DNA of 64,000 nt from Bartonella callosciuri (lineage in GTDB: Bacteria; Pseudomonadota; Alphaproteobacteria; Rhizobiales; Rhizobiaceae), in the NCBI RefSeq assembly GCF_014203215.1, contig NZ_JACHIM010000003.1, positions 230,761 through 294,760 of the forward strand. The letters are read 5' to 3'. Shown here in pieces: positions 51,289 through 61,552 of the stretch. The translations under genes and the position numbers were made by a program. The notes under the pieces were generated by a model. The model was not told the DNA's origin. It worked only from the letters and a program-made list of their open reading frames with translations, and ran no database searches. The first letter of the stretch is position 1, and every line of letters starts with the position of its first letter.

Positions 51289-52742
51289 GTTGTAATGCTT
51301 TCTACGTAAGTCGGCGTTTCGTCGGACTTTGGTTGTGAGATATGAATCTTAAAAAGGAAAGGTAGGGCGCTATCTTTCCTTTTTTGCGTTGATGATATAA
51401 TAGAATTTAGTGGTGTACAGGAAACTGAAAAGCGAGAGTTTAGGAATTATTATTTCTCAAATAACCAAAAGATTGGTGCTATGTTTGATTTATATTGAAG
51501 ACCTTAATGTGATGATGGAATTTACCGATAAATTGGTGTATTATAACAGCAAAAGCATTTTCTCTCTTTAACGCTTATACGTGAAACAGAACTAAACAGT
51601 TTATATTTAAAAGACAATTTATTTTCAGAGAATTTGAGGGAAGTTTGATAGGAGCGTTTGTGTGATCATGTTGGTAAAGGTGAGCGAATTTATGGACGTC
51701 TATGGTGTTCATAATATTCTTTAAATGGTTAGGGTTGTGGTTAGGCTATCCGTTTAGAAGATAAGAAATATGTAAGAGATGTTATAAAAATGTTGATCAA
51801 AGCTGTTCTGCAAATGGTGTGCGTTTAGGAGGGCAATAAATCTAGAGTGAAGTTACGGTTAAGGGGATTAAGTTTAAAGTGATAAAAATGATAGACATGC
51901 AATAAGCGACATCAAGAGTATTTTTATCTTTCTGTTATTGAACGTCATGAACATAAACTCTGCCAGTATGTAAGAGAAAAGATTGGTTTCAATTAAAAGC
52001 ATTTTTCATTTTGTAGCTTTATTGATTTCACTTATCGGAATACCTAGAAATGAAGGTCATGTGTGGAACTTTTGTTGACTTTAGCCGTCTCACATATTGT
52101 TCTTAGAAATATACTTAGGCGGTATGGAGGCAAAGGACACTCTGTAGTTGCTATATGTTTATTTGAGAGAAGGGAGCCTACAGTGTCTTAAAAGTTATAT
52201 CTTGAGGGTTTTATGTCATGAGATGTTTTTAGCCACGTGGAATTTTAGGGAGGAAGGCTACTGTAGAATTTTGTAATCCTAGAGTGGATCAGAGAAAGGC
52301 AAAGGTGGGTTGATCAGTTGGGGGGGAGTTAAAGTATTATCTGAAATTGCAGGTGACTAGAAGGAGGCTACTTTCTTATATGAGGGATAATGATGAGTTA
52401 TGTCTAATACCTTGAGATCATGGGAGTTTTTAAAAATAACTTTTCAGTTTGTTGGGTATGTAAAAATTGGGCTATGTGGCTTTGGAAAGTAAAGAGTAGG
52501 GTTAGATTTTCGTATGATGGTTTTAGGTAACTTGAGGGATAGTGATACCTAATTTTTTGATAAGTCATTTTGGGGTATTGAAATGTCTGACTTAATTATA
52601 TTTTACAACAAAGGAAAATTTTAAGTGTTATTTCTACTTTGTATTTTGGTTAATGTGGCTTTGAAATAAAATCTATTAGGAATGTTCATGATCAAACGTG
52701 AGGTAGTTTAAATTCATCATGAAACGTGAGGAAGTAGAAGTA
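51289..52742. other. Degenerate region after rpmA
   Basis: About 1.4 kb with the rpmA terminator at the left and otherwise no intact gene; all frames carry frequent stops. In relatives an acetyltransferase gene and obgE often follow rpmA. I cannot confirm a remnant of either by eye. Confidence 0.45.
51351..51386 (+). terminator. Rho-independent terminator of rplU-rpmA
   Basis: Fifteen-base stem, AAAAAGGAAAGGTAG pairing with CTATCTTTCCTTTTT (one G-T), GGCG loop, ending in a T-run. Confidence 0.92.
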
Positions 52743-55247
52743 ATGAATATAGATTTTAATGCGAGTGAAATCTTGTCTATAAGATCTATACAACTTGCAG
52801 CTACTTTTAATCATAAAAATGATGTGATTCATGCTGCAGCTGAATTACTTATGCAGGCTGGCGCTGTTGATAAATGTTATTTGGCAAGTATGTTCAAACG
52901 CGAAGCAATAACGAATACTTGGTTTGGAAATGGTATAGCAATTCCCTATGGAATGGTTGAAAGTCGTGATTTGATCATCAGGGATGCTGTTGCTGTTATA
53001 CAGATTCCTGGTGGTGTTGAGTGGCGGGATGGAAATAAAGCACGTTTGGTTATTGCCATTGCAGCTTGTCCAGATCGCTATAGAGAGATTTGTACACAAT
53101 TGACGCGTCTTTTATTTGACAAGAAACAGCTTGAAGTAATTTTGACAACTGCGGACAAACAACAGATCGTTAAAACTCTTTTTGGTCAGGGTATGAAAAT
53201 GGGAAAGGCTTTTATAGGTGATCTTTCAGTTTGTCAGGAATGGATTTTAGATTATCCAAGTGGTCTTCATGCGCGACCAGCTTCTCTTTGGGTTGACTTT
53301 GCAAAAAAAGCTCAGGGCTCTATCAGAGTTCGCCATGGTCAGCATGCCGTTGAAATGAAAAATTTGGTTGGTTTATTGCAATTAGGAGCAAAAAACGGGG
53401 ATGTTCTGATTTTTTCGACGGATGCTGCAGAAGGTGCGCAACTTCTTAAAGATGCAATTTCTGTTGTGAAGAAAGTGAGCATAAGTGAAAAATGTATGGT
53501 GAAAGAAATAGAATCTCAAACCAAGGCTTTTCATGGTTGGTATCCGCGTTTTATACGAGGAAAAGGCATCTCTGGTGTTGGAGCAAGTTCAGGGTTAGCG
53601 CTTGGTAAGATTTTTGTTTTAAGGCAAAATGATATTTCCATAATGGATCAGCCAGTAAGTTTTGCAGCTGGTGTTGCATGTCTTGAAAGTGCCCTTACAA
53701 AAACCAAACATAAAATGGCATCTGTTATTGCTGATATCACAGCACGTATGGGGGCAGATTCTGCTGCAATTTTTTCTGCGCAAATGGTTTTGCTTGAAGA
53801 TGAAAATCTGATAGCTCAAGCTTGTCGTTTTATGGCAGAAGGTCATGGTGTCGCTTGGTCTTGGGATAGAGCCGTTCGGCAATTTGCCGATATATTTTCT
53901 AGGATAGATAATCCTTTATTAGCAGCGCGTGCTGTTAATTTAGTTGATATTGGTCGTCGTGTGTTAGGTGAGATTAATCCATCCTATAGATCATTCTTTT
54001 TAGATGATATTCCGCACGGTATTATTCTTGTCACAGATGATCTCTCTCCCTCTGATGTAGCTCATCTTGATTGTACAAAAGTGCAAGGATTAGTAACGGC
54101 ATGGGGAGGACCACTGTCTCATACAGCTATTTTGGCGCGCACTCTGGGGCTTCCAATGGTTGTTGCTAGCGGTTCTGATATTTTAGCAGTTGAGTGTGAT
54201 GTGCATGCTATTATTGATGGCGATAATGGGTCCATTTATCTTGATCCTGCTCCTGAAGATATTGAAGATGCTCAAAGACAAATGAGTCTTGTTGTACAAA
54301 AGCGTGACAGCGAGATACGCGTGCATAAATTACCAGTGCAAACGACAGATGGTCAAAGGATTCGTATCATGGCTAATGTCAATTATGCAGATCAGGTTCC
54401 TGTTGCGCTAGATTTAGGGGCTGAAGGTGTTGGACTCATGCGCACAGAATTTTTGTTTTTAGATAGTCCAAATATTCCGGATGAAGAAGCGCAATTTAAT
54501 GTGTACCACGCGATGATTGCAGCAGTCGGGGATAAGCCATTAATTATTCGTGTTCTTGATATTGGTGGAGATAAACAGGTTACACATTTACATTTATCTA
54601 AAGAGGATAATCCTTTTTTAGGTGTTCGGGGAACACGGCTTTTGTTACGTCGACGTGATCTTTTGGTTCCTCAGTTGCGTGCTCTGTATCGGGCAGCAAA
54701 AGAGGGTGAAGATTTATGGATTTTGTTTCCAATGGTCATGTCTGTTTCAGAGATTTTTGCTATAAAAAAGATCACAGAAGAAATTCGCAATGATATTGGT
54801 GCGCCAAAATTAAAGATTGGTGTTATGGTTGAAGTTCCAGCAGCTGCTATTATGGCAGATGTTTTAAGTGCTTATGTTGATTTTTTCTCAATTGGAACCA
54901 ATGATTTAACACAGTATACCATGGCTGTTGATCGACAGAATCCTTATCTTGTATCTGAAGCTGATAGTCTTGATCCAGCGGTTTTGCGCATGATTCATCA
55001 GACTGTTCAGGGTGCAGAAAAACATAATCGTTGGGTTAGTGTGTGTGGCGGTATGGCTGGAGATCCTTTCGCAGCGATGATTTTAGCTGGGATGGGGATT
55101 AATGAACTTTCTATGATATCCTGTGATATTTCTTCAGTAAAATCCTGTTTGCAGGCGCATAGTTTTGAAGAGATGAAAATTTTAGCTCAAAAAGCATTAC
55201 AATGTGAAACTGCGCGAGCTGTACGCGCTCTTAGCAATGATCTATAA
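52743..55247 (+). CDS. fruB: EIIA(Fru)-HPr-Enzyme I multiphosphoryl transfer protein
   Basis: A three-domain phosphotransferase-system protein. From ATG 52743 (834 residues, AGGA ten bases upstream; an ATG at 52719 is the alternative), an EIIA domain of the fructose/mannitol type spans about 1-150, HPr about 165-250 and Enzyme I about 265-830. The HPr active histidine is His176 in GLHARPAS. Its usual Ser46 position is Asn (MKNLVGLLQLG). The Enzyme I active histidine is His460 in GGPLSHTAILAR, and LMRTEFLFLD and CGGMAGDPFAA are intact. In the EIIA domain the phospho-accepting histidine of GNGIAIPHG is tyrosine (Tyr69, codon TAT at 52947). No fruA or fruK is nearby. The phosphate chain to HPr looks possible; passing it to this EIIA does not. 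Confidence 0.93.
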   Translation: MNIDFNASEILSIRSIQLAATFNHKNDVIHAAAELLMQAGAVDKCYLASMFKREAITNTWFGNGIAIPYGMVESRDLIIRDAVAVIQIPGGVEWRDGNKARLVIAIAACPDRYREICTQLTRLLFDKKQLEVILTTADKQQIVKTLFGQGMKMGKAFIGDLSVCQEWILDYPSGLHARPASLWVDFAKKAQGSIRVRHGQHAVEMKNLVGLLQLGAKNGDVLIFSTDAAEGAQLLKDAISVVKKVSISEKCMVKEIESQTKAFHGWYPRFIRGKGISGVGASSGLALGKIFVLRQNDISIMDQPVSFAAGVACLESALTKTKHKMASVIADITARMGADSAAIFSAQMVLLEDENLIAQACRFMAEGHGVAWSWDRAVRQFADIFSRIDNPLLAARAVNLVDIGRRVLGEINPSYRSFFLDDIPHGIILVTDDLSPSDVAHLDCTKVQGLVTAWGGPLSHTAILARTLGLPMVVASGSDILAVECDVHAIIDGDNGSIYLDPAPEDIEDAQRQMSLVVQKRDSEIRVHKLPVQTTDGQRIRIMANVNYADQVPVALDLGAEGVGLMRTEFLFLDSPNIPDEEAQFNVYHAMIAAVGDKPLIIRVLDIGGDKQVTHLHLSKEDNPFLGVRGTRLLLRRRDLLVPQLRALYRAAKEGEDLWILFPMVMSVSEIFAIKKITEEIRNDIGAPKLKIGVMVEVPAAAIMADVLSAYVDFFSIGTNDLTQYTMAVDRQNPYLVSEADSLDPAVLRMIHQTVQGAEKHNRWVSVCGGMAGDPFAAMILAGMGINELSMISCDISSVKSCLQAHSFEEMKILAQKALQCETARAVRALSNDL

Positions 55248-55740
55248 GATGACGACGAGGAACTTTAAGGGAAAGAGCGTGCGTCAATTTTGTCAAGAAA
55301 GCACATTATAAATTATTTTTGTTGGAATGGATTTTATTATCTCTGTGACTTACGTTTTTATTTTTGGGACGAGTGAGTGTTAGTGCGGTTCCCTATCCTG
55401 TTGATTATTCAGTACAATTAATGGTAATGAGTTGGCCGTTATTCTGAATCATTTGCTTTTTGAAAAAGCATGCGCAGCATGATTAATGTAAAGATGATAG
55501 TGTTTGTGTTACATAAGTAAAACGGTGCATGCATGAGCCAAAAATAGCTAATTTATAGAGATCTAGTGATTGCATTTTGATATATCCACGGAAAAGTTTG
55601 CTTGTTAAAAGGAAAGGGTATGCTTGTTATTCAACAAGTACCACATCTTATTTTTATAAATGAAGTTATTTTTTGAACTTTGAGTGTATAGTTTAAACTT
55701 GCACGTTGCTTCTTTCTGGGTATAGTGTGCAAACACCTTT
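55248..55740. other. Intergenic region before tRNA-Ser(GGA)
   Basis: About 490 AT-rich bases with no gene or clear structure that I can support. Confidence 0.45.
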
Positions 55741-55830
55741 GGAGAGGTGGCCGAGTGGTTGAAGGCGCACGCCTGGAACGCGTGTATATGGGAAACCATA
55801 TCGAGGGTTCGAATCCCTCTCTCTCCGCCA
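55741..55830 (+). tRNA. tRNA-Ser (anticodon GGA)
   Basis: A 90-nt class II tRNA: acceptor GGAGAGG / CTCTCC, anticodon stem CACGC / GCGTG with loop CTGGAAC, long variable arm, T-loop GTTCGAATC, discriminator G and an encoded CCA. Reads UCC and UCU codons. Confidence 0.97.
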
Positions 55831-55965
55831 AAATATTAGGCAAAGCAATGTTTTTGTAGCTTGTTGATGGGTTTTGTATAATTTAACTGTAGCTTGTCAT
55901 CAGATTTTATATAGTTTGATACCAAGGTTTGTAGAAATTTATTTTTTCAAAGGGGCTTCAAAGAT
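55827..55965 (+). repeat. tRNA-Ser 3'-flank repeat, right copy
   Basis: Inverted partner of 50001-50150. Starting at the CCA end, the reverse complement shares TACAAAACCCATC, ACAAGCTACAAAAACATTGC and TTTGG with the left copy. It lies outside the tRNA pair, so both repeats point outward. Confidence 0.85.
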
Positions 55966-57031
55966 CTTTCAAAAGTCATTTGAATATCCTTTAATGGGTA
56001 TTTTTTCTTCTCTTAAAATTATAATTTGTGATGAGCAGCTTTTTAGCAGGAATGACAACATTATTTGGAAAGCAGTATGTATAAGATGTGATAACTTCTT
56101 TTGGTGTAAATTGACAAAAGGTTTCTTGCATCTTGAGCATATCATTTAACCAACACTTTATTAAAAAAGAATTTTTCTTTTCATTTAGTAATAGAGCAAA
56201 CATTCCACTATTCCTTATTATCATGCAATAGGGTCAACTTGATCCTATTGCTTATTTGGAGGATGGAGACAGTTTACTCTAATTCCTCATCATCAAACCA
56301 AATTGCAAGGTTTATACTTTGTTTTAAGTGTGCATCGCGACCAATCAAAGGTTAAACTTTACCCTTTGATTTTCTATTCTGACCATATTTAATTTCCTAT
56401 ACTTCCTTTCTCTTGTTTGGCGCTTCTAATGTAATTTCTGTGGTATATCCGCTTGTTTTTTCGTAGGGGTGGAAACAGCAGAAATTTTTCATAGGCTATT
56501 GATTTCTCCATGAAAACTTTTCAAGAAAAGAAGTTAATCGGCCATAACTGGTTGTATCTTTTGCATCAAAAAGGTACGCCAATGATGCAGCTAACTTATT
56601 CGATTTTTATGCTGCTAGAGCTTCTTTTTTATGTTTAGAACGTCTTAGACTTTTTATTAGACATGTAAATTTGGTTTTATATTTGATAGACATTTTTTAC
56701 TTTTTTGCGCGGTCAAATAAGTTACCTCAACGGTAGCATATTGTGTTCACAGCTTGAGCGTAAACTCTTTTTATAGATTTTAGTGATGTAAAATTATCCC
56801 ACATTATATATAAAGCGATGGTTTGATAAGGATGCAAAATAAACTGAAAATACATATTTTTTTGATTTTATTGTATCTTTATGTATAAATGTTTTTGTTT
56901 TTATAGGAAATTTAAGAAAATATGATAAAATCCGAAATTTTCTTTCTTAAGTTTAATGAGCTGGAACACCAATATATGTTTTAAAAAAATTAAAATGTCT
57001 ATCGAATAGTATTTTTTTTAAAGGGTAATGT
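55831..57031. other. Intergenic region before the MFS gene
   Basis: About 1.2 kb. It begins with the repeat listed above. A near-perfect palindrome GCAATAGGGTCAACTTGATCCTATTGC lies around 56225-56251 (written here as two 13-base arms around one C). No gene recognised. Confidence 0.45.
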
Positions 57032-58243
57032 ATGTTCGCTTCAAGTTTGAAGGAACGCGTTGTTCTATTCGAGAATAGAACTTTTCTCTATTTTACGTTG
57101 AGCAGTTTATTAGCTGCATTTGGAAATGGGCTAAATTATATCGTATTGTCATGGCTTGCGTACCGTCAAACAAGTTCAATCGGTGGTGTGGCGCTGCTGA
57201 TGTTTTTTCTTTGGATGCCGAGCATTATTTTTGCGCCTTTTTTTGGTGTATTGGCGGATAAATACAATCGTAAAATGCAGATTATCATTTCAAACCTTGT
57301 CAGAGGTTTGGTAATTGTAGGGTGGGTAATATTTTGGCAGTTTGGCATAGAGATTGACTTGATGTTCTTATCTGCTCTCTTAGGCTTTTTTATCTCTTTT
57401 TATATGCCATCAGCTGTTTCTTTAATTCAAAGTATTATTTCAAAAGAACAGTTGATTAATGCAAATGCGACCATCGATGTGGTCTATGAATTGGGCACTA
57501 TCATAGGTATGGGGTTAAGTGGATTTATACTTGCGTATGCAGGAGCAAAAGGAACCCTCCTGATAGGTGGTATATTCTCTATTCTTGCTGGTTTGTTTAA
57601 CTTTGCGATGAGGGTACCTGACACCCGAGAATATGAAAATCAAAACCAGCAAAGCTGGTGGAAAAATTATATGTCATCACTTCGTTATTTTAAGCATAAT
57701 CCAGATCTTTTTATGCCTTATATAAGCCAGATGATTATTATGACTCTTTTGATGACTATTCCTGTTATTCTTGTTCCTTATACACAAGAGGTTTTGAAAG
57801 CGGACAGCAGAATTTTTGCAATGTTTGAAGCGCTTTATTCAGCGGGGGTGTTGACTGGTGGACTTCTTTCACCGCTTTTTTGTAAAGTTCTATCCATAAG
57901 AACAACACTGGCTATTTTATTTGCTTTTATGGCTATTGGTCTTATCATTTTGTCTGTCAATACAAACACATTCATTGTTTTCCCTGTTTATTTTATGATT
58001 GGATTTGGGCTTTCGAATTGGGCTCTTTCAATTTCTTTATCACAACATTATTGTGATCCAAAATATCAAGGAAGACTGCAGGCAAGTTTTAATGGTATCT
58101 CTGGGTGTCTTATCCTTGGAGTCTATCTACTTATGGCAAGAGATACCAACAATGTCTCACCTCAATCTATATACTTTTTTCAAAGTATCATTGCATTTTT
58201 AGGAGTACTTATTGTTTTATTTTTTAAAAACGAAAAACAATAA
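57032..58243 (+). CDS. MFS transporter
   Basis: A 403-residue major facilitator superfamily protein with about 12 membrane helices. It resembles the EntS-like/MFS_3 branch: N-terminal FLYFTLSSLLAAFGNGLNYIVLSWLAYRQT, and the loop 2-3 motif GVLADKYNRK with the conserved Asp and Arg/Lys. A polar stretch around 195-215 separates the halves. The substrate cannot be read. It stands alone between AT-rich spacers with a weak ribosome site (AAAGGG), so horizontal acquisition is possible. Confidence 0.9.
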   Translation: MFASSLKERVVLFENRTFLYFTLSSLLAAFGNGLNYIVLSWLAYRQTSSIGGVALLMFFLWMPSIIFAPFFGVLADKYNRKMQIIISNLVRGLVIVGWVIFWQFGIEIDLMFLSALLGFFISFYMPSAVSLIQSIISKEQLINANATIDVVYELGTIIGMGLSGFILAYAGAKGTLLIGGIFSILAGLFNFAMRVPDTREYENQNQQSWWKNYMSSLRYFKHNPDLFMPYISQMIIMTLLMTIPVILVPYTQEVLKADSRIFAMFEALYSAGVLTGGLLSPLFCKVLSIRTTLAILFAFMAIGLIILSVNTNTFIVFPVYFMIGFGLSNWALSISLSQHYCDPKYQGRLQASFNGISGCLILGVYLLMARDTNNVSPQSIYFFQSIIAFLGVLIVLFFKNEKQ

Positions 58244-58560
58244 ATGGCACTAAACTATTGTGAATATAATTCATTCTACAAACATTTATGATGCTTTATT
58301 ATTTAATATTTTGCTTTTCATCGTGTAAATGAACGAATGCCAAGATAAGAATTTTGCGAATAAAGTACAAAATTTATGGAGGTTATCAAATGTGAGCAGC
58401 TTTTTTGGTGAATTACCAGAAAGCATTGATGAGTTTCTTCAATTAACATTTTTTCATAGGATATCAATAACAGAGTATTTTAAAACTTTTAAAAATTCTC
58501 TAGTGTTATATTTAAGGATAGAAATAAAGCAATTTCTTACCCTACAGAAATTATATTTCA
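58244..58560. other. Intergenic region after the MFS gene
   Basis: About 320 bases. A rightward open frame (58329-58628) runs through it into the 3' end of the next gene, but it has no recognisable features. Confidence 0.4.
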
Positions 58561-58848
58561 TTATTTGCGTTCGGCAAAATCCATATGAGCAACAGTGTCA
58601 TTTTCATGAACTGTTTCACCTTCATTAGAATGAGAGCTTCTGCGATGGTGTAAAGTTTGTAGAATTTCCTTTTTTAAAATCGCATCTGTTTCGCTTAAAC
58701 GGTGAATACTTAGTTCCAATTCAAGAGCTAAAGCTAAATCCACACACAATTTAAGCTCTTCTCCAATGTCAAAACCACGTTGATAATTATCATAAAGACC
58801 AACAAGCGTATCGGATAATTCTTTATCCCATAAAGGGGTCATGCTCAT
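58561..58848 (-). CDS. Small conserved-looking protein, unknown
   Basis: A 95-residue acidic, helical protein with no membrane segment or signal peptide. The ATG at 58848 has GGAAG just upstream. The middle is leucine-rich (LKLCVDLALALELELSIHRL), and the tail from about 70 is polar. I do not recognise the family. It is the only plausible gene between the MFS gene and the adhesin. Confidence 0.6.
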   Translation of the reverse strand: MSMTPLWDKELSDTLVGLYDNYQRGFDIGEELKLCVDLALALELELSIHRLSETDAILKKEILQTLHHRRSSHSNEGETVHENDTVAHMDFAERK

Positions 58849-61552
58849 ACTTCCACGTTGCAGTTTTTCATGCGATTTTTATATGCTTAGACCTTACCCT
58901 ATTGTCATTATCAAGAGTTGTCATGTATAGCAACATAATGATTTTGTCAATTTGGAGCAAGGCACCGACTTTTAAACCAATGGTTGTCAAAAACGTTATT
59001 AGTCCAGAGTTTTCAATTTCTCCCTTATGAAGGTGTGTGGTAATATTTCTACTAGGGCGTACGGCATTTAAAGATTTATTACCAAACGGCTTTTAATTTG
59101 CCTGTAAGATAGACCATTTTGATGATGAACAAAACCTTAAATTTCATCATTGCCTACCAAAACGAAGCTAGTACTATTGCTATCAATAAATGGCGTAATT
59201 AATTAATTGTTTCAGCGATAAAATTTTGTGTCTTATCAATGATTAGTAGTATATACCTTCCCACATGCTCTAATTTTTTGCCAATAGTGCGGTAAATGGG
59301 CAGGTGCATCTCATCACGTTAAGTTCTGCTGTATCGTTAAAATACTATGAGTACTGCGCGTATGCAGGTTTACTGTATCATCATTATTACGGCTTTTACT
59401 AATCTTTTGAACTAGTTTTTGGGCTGCATGCAAGATTTTTTTTAGTTGTTATGTTTAATGCGTACTTCATTTATAATCTTCTTTCGCTCTCGTCAGGGAA
59501 ATTTAATCACTTTATATACGTTACTTTAAGAAAAAAGATGTTTAGAATTTCGTGCAAATGATTACTAAATTCTTAGGTCTTCAAAATCTTATTATTGGTA
59601 GATTTAAGTGCTCATTACCCATATTACTTTGAATTGCTTGGCTAACTTTTGGTATTAATTATTGAAGGCCTGGCTTTTCAATATTTGTCCTTTTCTTTAA
59701 TCCCAAATGAACGAGCAAGCATTAAATATTCAACTTTTGCAGAAGGAGTGCTAATCTCACTTTTGCAGGATACCAATTTATCTTTCCCATTTTATATTGA
59801 TTTTTAGAGGTTGATAAACCTTTTATCTTATATCATTAAAACCGATGAGAAATGAGTTTAACATGCACATTCCGAGATTCAAGTAGTGTTATTGTGCAGT
59901 GTGGAAGAAACTGGGAAACATATTGGGTTATTTTCTGCAGTGTGAATATGACTAGACTTTTGGGCTAGCAGTTGACAAAAATCTGCTTGGCGTGCAAATT
60001 GATAAAATCGGCAATTATGTGTTTAATTTTTTCATGAGCTTTTCTAAGTGTTTTTGGCACTGAGAGGGTATTTGGTGAGCTTTGTCAAAGTTATACTCCG
60101 ATGGGATAGCTTCTCTAAAATACTATGGCGATCTCATACCTGATTTGGTTGTTATAATTTTTGCTCTTACTTAAACAAATGCTACAACATCCATTTTTGT
60201 AGGATACATGTGTAATATCCCCCCAATATAACGGATGGTACTAAAAGATTTATGCTAAAGATTTTATTTACAAAAAAATATTTAGTATTGGAATAATTTG
60301 GGGGAGCACTCTGAACAAGAACCTAACACCGCACTGGTAAATCGGTTGTGTAAAATAAGACGAGTGTTCTAAAACGAAGAACGTGGCATTTTTGTACAAT
60401 GATTTAATTTACAAAAAGGTACTTTTGTCAATTATGAAATCGAGGCATATGAGCTACCAGAGTTTATAATAATTGTCTGTTACACAACTTACAGGGCGGA
60501 TTTGTGTTGGCGTCTCACTGGTGAAGATGGAATGTTTACAGACATGGCGAAGGCGAAAGCAGCTGATTTTAAACTACAAAAATCCATTCTTGATTGATGA
60601 CAAAGCTTTAGTGTAAGCATCTATGACCTGTTGTGATGCAAAAATAAAACTTCCATTTAAAGATAGGGTGGAATTAGTCGCTGAGCTTTGTGGAAAGTTA
60701 CAAAAGTTTATTCAGGATATCAACGATATTAGAAGAAATCAAAGTGACGTTGCTTCTTTTAAAACTTCATTTAAACGCCAAATCAAAGCTGAAAAAATAC
60801 ATCTAGTAACCACAGAAAATATAGATTAACAACCCTGCAAAATAAAAATCTAGTGTAAATAATAGCACATTGAGCAATAAAATATCTATAAAAACAATAA
60901 ATTATCGCATACCTTGCTTTAACTCTATCTTTTTTATCTTGCAAAGCTTTATGTTAAACGACAGATTCACTTAATTATCTTTTGGCTATTTCGCATATTA
61001 TCCTTTTAGGACACAGGAAAGGATTTCATAACGAATATATTAGTTCAAGCAGTATGCTGCGTATGTATCAGTTATGAAGCAAAATCCAGCTATAATAAAG
61101 CTTTAACCTACGAATAATTTGGTCTTTACGCTGAAAAGCACCATTTATTATAAATAATACTTTATTTTGTGTTTATTAAGAATTATTTTTTACAAATTAA
61201 TGAAAAATTATTTTTAATCCTCTTGCCATTCTTCTTAAGCGTTTTACTTAAAACGCAGAATTTCCCTTTAAAGAGCTATTTTTGTTATGAGATGAATCAA
61301 GGTATGTTTGGATAGAGATTGTGTAATATTCTTAGAGTTTGTATTCTTCTAGCTAAAAGGGGTGGGGACTTTTATAGATTCAATGTTGTTACAGAGATTA
61401 TTTTAGATGTTGCTGTAAGGATCCAGGCATCCAAGGGAGATAATTCTTCTTTATTTATTGTTTTTTGGGCTGTGCAAACAGGGTTTTGGCAGGAGGGTTT
61501 TTGCACGTTTTGATAACATTGGACTCTGTTGGAGGAGGTTAGAGGAGGTTAT
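58849..61552. other. Degenerate region upstream of the adhesin
   Basis: About 2.7 kb without an intact gene. Both strands are full of stops. A 68-codon open frame at 60623-60829 (KLPFKDRVELVAELCGKLQK) and other short pieces look protein-like and may be relics, but I cannot name them. The last 200 bases hold the adhesin promoter region and two stacked ribosome-binding sequences (GGAGGAGG and AGAGGAGG). Confidence 0.45.

Noticed and set aside
56225..56251. Palindrome as a terminator
   Set aside because: Arms pair well, but no gene ends nearby and there is no real T-run; left as a note in the spacer entry.
58329..58628. 99-codon rightward open frame after the MFS gene
   Set aside because: Overlaps the 3' end of the better-supported leftward gene at 58561-58848 and has no recognisable features or clear ribosome site.
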